Source of the DNA: Methanosarcinales archaeon
GTDB taxonomy: Archaea > Halobacteriota > Syntropharchaeia > Alkanophagales > Methanospirareceae
Direction: 5' to 3'
Length of the DNA stretch: 5,971 nt
Assembly: GCA_025464425.1 (NCBI GenBank)
Contig: JAODGV010000013.1
Span: 1 to 5,971, forward strand
The position numbers and the translations under genes are program-made. The notes beneath the pieces are model-generated. The model saw nothing but the letters and a program-made list of their open reading frames with translations, searched no databases and was not told where the DNA came from. Position 1 is the stretch's first letter, and each line of letters opens with the position of its first letter. Below, in pieces: positions 1-5,452 of the stretch.

Positions 1-5
1 TACCA

Positions 6-182
6 TCAGTATCGCTCGTTGAAGTGCGATTTCAGTATATTCAGGTCGTTCTGCGTTATATAGCCATCATTATCAAAATCCAGATCGGTCAAGCCCATGG
101 ATGCGGTCGCACTGCCTGCGAACTGGTAGCATAACACCAATACCGCTACTATTGCACAGTGCTTCCGTCTACTTATGGACAT
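6..182 (-). CDS. Small secreted protein with a single dockerin-type EF-hand repeat
   Basis: This 58-residue reading frame runs from an ATG at 182-180 to a TGA at 8-6. Residues 1-27 look like a signal peptide: a basic start (RRK at 5-7), a hydrophobic core (AIVAVLVLCY, 10-19) and an A-T-A cleavage motif at 25-27. The mature part would be only about 31 residues. It carries a well-formed calcium loop at 35-46 (DFDNDGYITQND: acidic ligands at loop positions 1, 3, 5 and 12, Gly at 6, Ile at 8), followed by DLNILKSHF, which resembles the second helix of a type I dockerin repeat. Dockerins usually carry two such repeats at the end of a large protein; here there is one and no other domain. Upstream in frame there are several stop codons, so the ATG at 182 is the only start. 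No convincing ribosome site is visible. It lies 89 bp downstream of grpE on the same strand. It could be a genuine micro-protein or the tail of a decayed gene; the intact signal peptide favours the former. Confidence 0.6.
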   Translation of the reverse strand: MSISRRKHCAIVAVLVLCYQFAGSATASMGLTDLDFDNDGYITQNDLNILKSHFNERY

Positions 183-271
183 ATTTGTGTTTATACTTTA
201 TCTTCATCATCAATTATTCCTTGCCATTCTTCTTCACAGGTGTGTACGCCGATTCACGAAACAGATCAGTT

Positions 272-955
272 TTAATGTTCCGGGTGTGGAGGGGGCGGTA
301 TTGCTATCTTCACCATTGCAGGTCTCAAGACCTTATCATGAAACATATACCCCTTCCGAACCACCTCAATGACCTTATTCTCCGGCTCCGTATCCCCCGC
401 TTCTCGTGCCACCACCTCATGCCTGAACGGGTCGAACTGCTCACCCTCTGCCTTTATCTCCTCGAGCCCCGCTCCTCTCAATATCGCGTCAAATCGCCTC
501 ACCGTCATTTCCACACCCCTCCTCAGACCCTCGTTATCGCCCTTTACATGTTGCATAGCGGCATCCAGCGAATCCTTTACCGGCAGTAACTCGGAGATAA
601 AACATTCAAGAGCATAATCAGCGAATTCGCGCTTCTCCTTCGCCACCCGCTTCTTATAATTCTCAAAGTCCGCTTTCAAATACATCAATTCATTCAGATA
701 TTGCTCGCCTTTGAGTAGCCCATCCAGCTGCTTCTTCTTCCCCTCCAGCTCCTCGCCCACTACCGCAATGGCATCCTCAATCTCCTCATCGTCATTATGC
801 TCCAGATCCGATTTCAATCGCTCTAACTCGGTTGTCAGTCCGTTCAACTCGCCCAGCAGCTCGTTCAACCTGCTCAAACCCTTCTCTACCGCACTCCTGC
901 AATCCTGAATCGCACTCTCCACACATTCAATCCGTGCCTTTAGCTCCTCCACCAT
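272..955 (-). CDS. grpE: GrpE, nucleotide exchange factor of the DnaK (Hsp70) chaperone
   Basis: This is a 227-residue cytosolic protein. GrpE dimers bind the DnaK ATPase domain and release ADP, driving the refolding cycle. Residues 1-110 are charged and helical, fitting the long dimer coiled coil; family signatures follow: YLKADFENYKKR (92-103), a four-helix segment with ELLPVKDSLDAAM (122-134), then the beta domain with FDPFRHEVV (174-182) and GYMFHDKVLRPAMVKIA (202-218). The C-terminus ends in a Pro/His-rich tail. The length is slightly above that typical of the family because of the long N-terminal coil. The start at 955 gives a sensible N-terminus and no longer frame is needed. It is transcribed divergently from trpB across a 73-bp spacer. 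dnaK and dnaJ, often adjacent in archaea, are not in the window: the next gene downstream on this strand is the dockerin-like peptide. The identification rests on several conserved motifs and is firm. Confidence 0.95.
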   Translation of the reverse strand: MVEELKARIECVESAIQDCRSAVEKGLSRLNELLGELNGLTTELERLKSDLEHNDDEEIEDAIAVVGEELEGKKKQLDGLLKGEQYLNELMYLKADFENYKKRVAKEKREFADYALECFISELLPVKDSLDAAMQHVKGDNEGLRRGVEMTVRRFDAILRGAGLEEIKAEGEQFDPFRHEVVAREAGDTEPENKVIEVVRKGYMFHDKVLRPAMVKIAIPPPPHPEH

Positions 956-1028
956 ACAACATGAATTCTCTTTTTGGTTATGAAAAAATTACACCCATGC
1001 TTTTTATTCATGGCTTATATCTTCTATC
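956..1028. promoter_or_regulatory. Divergent grpE / trpB promoter region
   Basis: This 73-bp AT-rich spacer must hold both promoters. For trpB, TTTTTATT at 1001-1008 is centred about 25 bp before the ATG, the position expected of a TATA box for a leaderless transcript. For grpE on the minus strand, GATATAAG (1021 to 1014) could be a TATA box giving a leader of roughly 36 nt. Neither gene has a clear Shine-Dalgarno site here. No TrpY-like TGTACA operator or HSP operator palindrome was seen. The spacing fits archaeal rules but the box matches are only moderate. Confidence 0.4.
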
Positions 1029-2213
1029 ATGTCATTACCAGATGCGCACGGCAAGTACGGCAGGTACGGCGGTAAGTTTGCACCTGAGGTATTGATGCCC
1101 GCACTGGAGGAGTTAGAAAGATCATTCAATGGGTTTCTTAAAGATGATCGCTTCAATAGCGAATTGAGCACGCTCCTGCACGATTTCGCCGGTCGCCCAA
1201 CACCTCTTTATCTCGCAAAGAATCTCTCTGAGCTGTGTGGCAGCAGGATATACCTCAAGCGCGAGGATCTTGTACACGGTGGCGCACACAAGCTGAACAA
1301 CACCCTGGGTCAGTGCCTGCTGGCGAAGTACATGGGAAAGAAGCGTATAATTGCGGAGACCGGTGCGGGTCAGCATGGAGTAGCGACCGCGATGGCTGCC
1401 GCTGTCATCGGGTTACAGTGCGAGATATACATGGGCACAGAGGACATAAAGCGGCAGAGGCTGAATGTATTCAGGATGGAACTCCTGGGTGCGCGTGTCA
1501 ATCCCGTTGACTCCGGCTCAAGAACGCTGAAAGATGCGATAAACGATGCGATGCGCGACTGGGTCACCAATGTCGAGGATACTTATTACCTGATCGGTAG
1601 TGTTGTGGGACCACATCCATATCCATTGATTGTGCGCGAGTTTCAGCGTATCATCGGTAGAGAGACGAAGGAGCAGATACTGGCTGCGGAAGGTAGATTG
1701 CCAGATGCCATTATAGCCTGTGTGGGCGGTGGCAGCAACGCACTCGGTATATTCTCTGACTTTATTGAAGACCAGTCGGTATCGCTTATAGGTGTAGAAG
1801 CGGGAGGCAAAGGACTGGCAACCGGCGAGCATGGCGCTTCTCTCTGCGCTGGTACTGAAGGTGTACTGCATGGCATGTATTCAAAACTGCTGCAGGACGA
1901 ATATGGGCAGATAAAGCAATCCCATAGCTTCGCACCCGGGCTGGACTATCCCGGTGTGGGACCGGAACTGGCGTATCTTGTGGATTCCGGGCGTGTGCGT
2001 GTGGATTCCGCCACAGATGAAGAGACACTGAGGGCTTTTGAGCTATTATCAATGAAAGAAGGTATCATACCTGCTCTGGAGTCCGCACATGCGATACATT
2101 ACGCGATCGCACATGCGAATGAATGGGATTTGATCGTGGTGAACCTCTCAGGCAGGGGAGACAAGGATATATTCAGTGTTGCAGATGCGTTAAAAGGTAA
2201 GGAGGTGATTTAA
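1029..2213 (+). CDS. trpB: Tryptophan synthase beta subunit
   Basis: TrpB is the PLP-dependent enzyme that condenses indole with L-serine to give L-tryptophan, normally with the alpha subunit TrpA supplying indole. The 394 residues match the usual TrpB1 length. Visible motifs are GKYGRYGGKFAPE (8-20), KREDLVHGGAHKLNN (77-91) with the Schiff-base lysine K88, the catalytic glutamate E110 in AETGAGQHG, the phosphate-binding GGGSNA (233-238), GLDYPGVGPE (304-313), and SGRGDKD (374-380) near the cofactor ring. The short N-terminus and the standard motif order indicate the classical TrpA-partnered TrpB1 rather than the longer TrpB2. The start at 1029 leaves the usual few residues before GKYGRYGG. 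No trpA is present in the window; the gene downstream starts 3 nt after the stop. The last codons (K-E-V-I) double as the ribosome site of that next gene. All catalytic residues are intact, so the enzyme should be active. Confidence 0.97.
   Translation: MSLPDAHGKYGRYGGKFAPEVLMPALEELERSFNGFLKDDRFNSELSTLLHDFAGRPTPLYLAKNLSELCGSRIYLKREDLVHGGAHKLNNTLGQCLLAKYMGKKRIIAETGAGQHGVATAMAAAVIGLQCEIYMGTEDIKRQRLNVFRMELLGARVNPVDSGSRTLKDAINDAMRDWVTNVEDTYYLIGSVVGPHPYPLIVREFQRIIGRETKEQILAAEGRLPDAIIACVGGGSNALGIFSDFIEDQSVSLIGVEAGGKGLATGEHGASLCAGTEGVLHGMYSKLLQDEYGQIKQSHSFAPGLDYPGVGPELAYLVDSGRVRVDSATDEETLRAFELLSMKEGIIPALESAHAIHYAIAHANEWDLIVVNLSGRGDKDIFSVADALKGKEVI
2201..2209 (+). promoter_or_regulatory. Strong Shine-Dalgarno site of the membrane-protein gene, inside the 3' end of trpB
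   Basis: GGAGGTGAT lies 7 nt before the ATG at 2217 and is complementary to the conserved archaeal 16S rRNA 3' end (AUCACCUCC). It overlaps the last sense codons of trpB. It is the strongest ribosome site in the window and settles the start of the downstream gene. Confidence 0.85.
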
Positions 2214-2216
2214 AAA

Positions 2217-2483
2217 ATGTTATTAGTGATAATAGCTTTTGTTGCAGGACTGGTTTATGGCTATGTGAATCCGGGCAAGGAGAATCGGTGGGCACTGTTC
2301 AAGAAGGGAATCATGCTGGGTGTGGTTCTCGGGCTGATACTGGGCTTTTTAAGTCTGCTGATTGGAGGTTTGATTCTATCCGCGGCAACAGCGATAGGAA
2401 CGCTTATCAGCATAATAAAGCTCACGATCGTATTCATCATCGGTACGTTCATCGGCGACCTGCTTGAGCGGATAATAAAATAG
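2217..2483 (+). CDS. Small three-helix membrane protein of unknown function
   Basis: I do not recognise the family. The 88-residue product is almost entirely hydrophobic: a first membrane segment at about 1-17, a short polar loop (NPGKENRWALFKK, 18-30), then two long hydrophobic stretches at about 31-57 and 59-80 that are rich in Gly, Leu and Ile, ending in the charged tail DLLERIIK. The positive charges of the loop after the first segment suggest that loop is cytoplasmic. The start is fixed by the GGAGGTGAT ribosome site 7 nt upstream. The gene sits between trpB and mfnF with 3 nt on either side, so it is translated from the same mRNA. It stops at TAG, and the following GGC-ATG leads into mfnF in the same frame. 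A role linked to mfnF or to tryptophan synthesis would be inference from position only. Confidence 0.82.
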   Translation: MLLVIIAFVAGLVYGYVNPGKENRWALFKKGIMLGVVLGLILGFLSLLIGGLILSAATAIGTLISIIKLTIVFIIGTFIGDLLERIIK

Positions 2484-2486
2484 GGC

Positions 2487-3485
2487 ATGTTCGCTGGTAT
2501 AGACATTGGTGGTGCGAACACGAAGATAGCCAACTCGGATGGCTCTATTGCTGATTCTTTCTATGCCCCACTATGGCGTGACAGCACCGTTTTATACAGG
2601 GTGCTGCATCAGATCAGGGATCGGTTCAGCAATGTGGAGGGTGTGGGAGTGGTAATGACCGGTGAGCTATGTGACTGCTACAAAACGAGAAGGGAGGGAG
2701 TAATAAGTATAAGCAATGCAGTCTCCGCGGTATTTGAAGATGCTGAATTCTTTGATCGCAACGGTAGATTCCACCGCGCGATAAAAGCCGACCCCTTAGC
2801 TTTCGCATCCACTAACTGGCTCGCATCCGCGAAACTCATAGCCAGCCTATATCGGGATACCGATCTGGTATTTGTTGACATTGGGAGCACCACAACCGAT
2901 GTGATACCTATTGTAAGGGGCGAGATAAAGGCTAAACGGACCGATCTCGAACGGCTACATGCGCATGAGCTGCTGTATTCCGGCATACTGAGGACGAACG
3001 TGGCAGCGATACTGAACCGTGTGGTGTTGAACGGAAAGGCATATGCAACTTCTTCCGAGTTGTTCGCGATAGCCGCGGATGCGTATCTCGTACTCGGCGA
3101 CATATCACGCACTGATTACCGGTGTGAATGCCCGAACCGCTATGCGTTTGATGACGATGAAGAGGCTAAGAGCGTGGAGAGCGCAATGCAGAGACTTGCA
3201 AGGGTGGTTTGCAGTGATCTTGAAGATATAGGCGATGCTGGCGCGATTGATATCGCGGCACAGGTTAAGAACGCGCAGATGGAGAGGCTGGTAAACGCAT
3301 TGAGTATAATGAAAGAGCGGTATGGGATAGAGAGAGTGGTATCCGCAGGCACTGGTGAGTTCCTGATCAAAGAAGCGGTAGAAGCAGTGGAGATGGAACT
3401 CCTGGCACCACTGTGGAACAGTCGCTTGGCTGCGGTATTACCGGCATATGCGGTGGCTAAGTTGCTGAGTGAATGTTACTGTTAA
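2487..3485 (+). CDS. mfnF: MfnF-type methanofuran biosynthesis enzyme (H4MPT-linked C1 transfer pathway protein)
   Basis: MfnF joins the aminomethyl-furan diphosphate to gamma-glutamyl-tyramine, making APMF-Glu, the core of methanofuran, which carries C1 units in methanogenesis and related pathways. The 332-residue protein has the ASKHA (hydantoinase/oxoprolinase-like) fold signatures: GIDIGGANTK (4-13), MTGELCDC (57-64), the phosphate-type motif DIGSTTTDVIPI (131-142), the RTDLERLHAHELLYSGILRT segment (151-170) and SAGTGEFL (286-293). Length and motif order match the archaeal family known from Methanocaldococcus. The start at 2487 places GIDIGG at residue 4, as expected. No good Shine-Dalgarno site precedes it, so translation is probably coupled to the upstream membrane-protein gene 3 nt away. 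A short Cys-bearing stretch (CECPNRY, 213-219) is present in the second half. The stop codon overlaps that of the opposing gene. Function is assigned by family resemblance. Confidence 0.9.
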   Translation: MFAGIDIGGANTKIANSDGSIADSFYAPLWRDSTVLYRVLHQIRDRFSNVEGVGVVMTGELCDCYKTRREGVISISNAVSAVFEDAEFFDRNGRFHRAIKADPLAFASTNWLASAKLIASLYRDTDLVFVDIGSTTTDVIPIVRGEIKAKRTDLERLHAHELLYSGILRTNVAAILNRVVLNGKAYATSSELFAIAADAYLVLGDISRTDYRCECPNRYAFDDDEEAKSVESAMQRLARVVCSDLEDIGDAGAIDIAAQVKNAQMERLVNALSIMKERYGIERVVSAGTGEFLIKEAVEAVEMELLAPLWNSRLAAVLPAYAVAKLLSECYC

Positions 3486-3823
3486 CGCCCCAGACCCAGT
3501 TCATCAAGAACCAGTAGATCGATCTCATCAGCCAGTTCCGCGAATCGTTCCTTGAACTCAAATAGTTTCTGGAGCTTATCCGGCTCTATATTAGCACGCT
3601 CAATCTTATCCGCGACATCCACTTCCTTGTGATACAGATCGTCAATCAATGCAAAGATACCGGGGCGTTTACTCCTGAACTGTTTCAAATCCGCGGTTAT
3701 ATCCTCGCCTCGCTCATACTTCGCTTTTATCGCATCAAACTCCTCAAAAATGCTTTCACTCTCGTTGTTAAAATCCTCAACACGCGCTATAAACGTTCTT
3801 GGTATTGCCTCTTCCTCTACCAT
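3482..3823 (-). CDS. Small acidic, helical protein of unknown function
   Basis: This 113-residue protein matches no family I recognise. It is strongly acidic and predicted to be mostly helical, with heptad-like stretches at about 13-37 and 83-108, no cysteine, no signal peptide and no membrane segment. A Pro-Gly break (RPGIF, 53-57) separates an N-terminal helical part from a C-terminal one. The start at 3823 is supported by a near-consensus TATA box about 31 bp upstream, which would give a very short leader. The gene is convergent with mfnF and the stop codons overlap. A soluble cytosolic helical-bundle or coiled-coil protein is the most that can be said. Codon use and base composition look like those of the neighbours, which supports a real gene. 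Confidence 0.75.
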   Translation of the reverse strand: MVEEEAIPRTFIARVEDFNNESESIFEEFDAIKAKYERGEDITADLKQFRSKRPGIFALIDDLYHKEVDVADKIERANIEPDKLQKLFEFKERFAELADEIDLLVLDELGLGR

Positions 3824-3972
3824 TTTATAACCAATAAAAGATACAGGGTATATATAAATGCGTTTCGTTTTTTGATGAAAATAGCAAGAGAGCTGTCATC
3901 GTCAAACCCGGAGAAGAGAGGCATGACATCCCCTCTGAGGTAAGAAAAGCCCTGCCCGTGCCTGTATTTGAG
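3824..3972. other. 149-bp spacer between trpS and the small acidic protein gene
   Basis: Besides the TATA box it contains an imperfect hairpin at 3915-3936 (arms AGAGAGG and CCCCTCT, six of seven pairs, 8-nt loop) and, on the minus strand just after the trpS stop, a T-rich run (CTTTTCTT around 3951-3944) that could end trpS transcription in the U-tract manner of archaea. A 22-codon frame on the plus strand (3875-3943) has no promoter or ribosome site and is not called as a gene. Confidence 0.4.
3851..3858 (-). promoter_or_regulatory. Near-consensus archaeal TATA box of the small acidic protein gene
   Basis: The minus strand reads TTTATATA, the archaeal TATA consensus, preceded by the purine-rich CGAAACG (3867 to 3861) as a possible BRE. 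Its centre is about 31 bp before the ATG at 3823, so transcription should begin around 3828-3830, leaving a leader of only about 5-7 nt. This is the clearest promoter in the window. Confidence 0.7.
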
Positions 3973-5304
3973 TTAAATCTCCAAACTCAGCCCGTATTCT
4001 TTCAGTACATCTTTTGCACGCTCTCTCTCCTCCTGATGGGTCTTGATGAACGAGAACATCAATTCCGCGGCATGCGATTTGCACGATTTGCAGGTTCGCT
4101 TGCCGGCTTTACATTCCTCGAATATCTCTTTGATGTGCTTATCCTCCTCTATCAGATGGAACATCAACAACTCATAAGCCGTGCATTCCTCAGGCACACC
4201 ACCCAGCCGTTTCTGTTCCTCTGCTGTGACGCGCCCGCCGGTCTTTGCTCGCCTGACCTTGGCAGCAGCATCTTCCGGCGGCTCTGTCAGTGCTATGTAA
4301 CTGTCAGGGATACTGGATGACATCTTACCGCCGGTAAGCCCCTGCATGAACCTGTGATATGTAGCAGCGGGCATAAAGAAGCCATAACCGCCGTATTCCA
4401 GCTCCACACTGCGCACTATGTGTTGTATATCCTGCATAGCGGTTTCAAATGGCTTATCTATATCCACCACATCTATATGCATCTCGTATACCTTCTTCGG
4501 ATACTCGAGCCTGCGCACGAGTGCTTCAAACGCATTCTTGTTCGTATGTTTCGCCCTTATACTTATGTATGGTTTATGCTCATTCTCATTGTACCGCTTC
4601 TCCACACGGAACATGCGCATCCGTGCAGCTATATCCCGCGTGAGGCGTATATGCGGGTCTTGATCAACCCCGACGGGAATGACTACGGGTTTAGGTCCGC
4701 CGTACTCCAGCAGCTGTGGCTGCAATATATCCGCGTTCTGCACCACCACACTTATCATGTGTGAGATGCTCACATCGCCAGAGAAGCCATATATAGCACT
4801 CAGCTCACTGAAGTTCACCACTGTACCGAGTTCAAAAGCGAGGTCAAGCAATCTCTTATTACCGGATTGGAAGTATATGTGCCCGCGTTCTATATCAAAC
4901 CCGAGCGCTATGAGGCTTAATATATACTCATTCACACCTATTTCACGGCATTTAGACCACGGGATATTGCGTACTGAATGCGATTCCATATCCGCGATAC
5001 ATACGAAAGCATCACCACCCATCTGCTGATGCCAGATGATCTCATCCATGACCATCTTACCACCGAGATGGATTCTACCGGATGGCATGAACCCGCTCAT
5101 CACCGCAAACCTGCTCTTCGTCTCCATCGCGCGCAATATGTCCTCATAGCCGCGATGCCCCATGATTATACCGCGACGCATGTACCTGTGCGGCTTATCT
5201 ATGCGTTCCAGTAACTCATTAAAGGGTGCGATACCAAAATCCTCGAATAATCGCCTGTAATCTCTTATTATCCCGGGAACACCCCATGGGTCTATCTTTG
5301 CCAT
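3973..5304 (-). CDS. trpS: Tryptophanyl-tRNA synthetase, archaeal/eukaryal type
   Basis: TrpRS is a class I synthetase that activates tryptophan with ATP and loads it on tRNA-Trp in the cytosol. The 443-residue protein shows the archaeal N-terminus DPWG (5-8), the first ATP-binding motif in SGRIHLGGKM (75-84), the Rossmann-fold segment with CIADMESHS (102-110), VGVDQDPHIRLTRD (211-224) typical of the family, and the second motif GGKMSSS (325-331). The C-terminal helical region contains a Cys cluster, TCKSCK (404-409), and ends with the anticodon-side helices (FIKTHQEERERAKD). The length is normal for archaeal TrpRS. The usual HIGH tetrapeptide reads HLGG here (79-82): the second His is Gly. 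The start at 5304 is the first ATG giving the conserved MAKIDPWG context; a GGAG lies too near to it to be a standard ribosome site, so a leaderless or short-leader mRNA is likely. It shares the neighbourhood with trpB but not the strand. Confidence 0.95.
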   Translation of the reverse strand: MAKIDPWGVPGIIRDYRRLFEDFGIAPFNELLERIDKPHRYMRRGIIMGHRGYEDILRAMETKSRFAVMSGFMPSGRIHLGGKMVMDEIIWHQQMGGDAFVCIADMESHSVRNIPWSKCREIGVNEYILSLIALGFDIERGHIYFQSGNKRLLDLAFELGTVVNFSELSAIYGFSGDVSISHMISVVVQNADILQPQLLEYGGPKPVVIPVGVDQDPHIRLTRDIAARMRMFRVEKRYNENEHKPYISIRAKHTNKNAFEALVRRLEYPKKVYEMHIDVVDIDKPFETAMQDIQHIVRSVELEYGGYGFFMPAATYHRFMQGLTGGKMSSSIPDSYIALTEPPEDAAAKVRRAKTGGRVTAEEQKRLGGVPEECTAYELLMFHLIEEDKHIKEIFEECKAGKRTCKSCKSHAAELMFSFIKTHQEERERAKDVLKEYGLSLEI

Positions 5305-5452
5305 TTCTCCATTTAATTTAACCAGTTAAAGGAAAGAAAAAGTTTTTTGAAAATCATAGCCGCTGGAGCACATCCACATTCCTCTGCGATACCACAATAG
5401 CGTCGGAATAGCGATCCATATCGGGCATTTCGCAACCACTATTCGTTATCGC
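5305..5452. other. 148-bp spacer upstream of trpS
   Basis: Reading on the minus strand, the first 99 nt after the surface-protein stop stay open in the same frame as that gene. Then comes a U-rich run (CTTTTTCTTT, 5342 to 5333) suited to an archaeal terminator. Next is the palindrome TTTAAC-TG-GTTAAA (5330 to 5317), 12-25 bp before the trpS ATG. Part of it, CTTTAACT, is at a fair distance for a weak TATA box, so this stretch likely holds both the end of the upstream transcript and the trpS promoter. Confidence 0.4.
5317..5330. repeat. Short inverted repeat overlapping the presumed trpS promoter
   Basis: The sequence TTTAAC-CA-GTTAAA has two perfect 6-bp arms around a 2-bp centre. It lies 13-26 bp before the first base of the trpS start codon, where a TATA box would sit for a leaderless mRNA. 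An operator for a dimeric regulator is possible; it does not match the TGTACA site of the TrpY repressor. Chance is not excluded in such AT-rich DNA. Confidence 0.4.

Noticed and set aside
101..589. 162-codon plus-strand reading frame across the left region
   Set aside because: It lies mostly antisense to grpE and the dockerin peptide, has low-complexity composition unlike a folded protein, and has no promoter or ribosome site.
1268..1277. TGTACA within trpB, like a TrpY repressor half-site
   Set aside because: It is inside the coding region, about 240 bp after the start, single, and not near any promoter.
1518..1871. 117-codon minus-strand frame inside trpB
   Set aside because: Fully antisense to a well-conserved gene; open by chance, with no recognisable family.
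2678..3112. 144-codon minus-strand frame inside mfnF
   Set aside because: Antisense shadow of mfnF: Ser-rich composition and no domain or start signals.
4354..4764. 136-codon plus-strand frame inside trpS
   Set aside because: Antisense to trpS; His/Tyr/Leu-rich composition reflects the complementary codons and no upstream signals are present.
5357..5422. Resemblance of the post-TAG sequence to a decayed dockerin repeat
   Set aside because: The pattern of Asp and the ending NVDVLQRL recall a dockerin helix, but the calcium-loop ligand spacing is wrong and there is no loop glycine.
5354..5428. 24-residue frame as an independent small gene
   Set aside because: No ribosome site or promoter precedes its ATG; kept only as a possible read-through tail of the surface protein.
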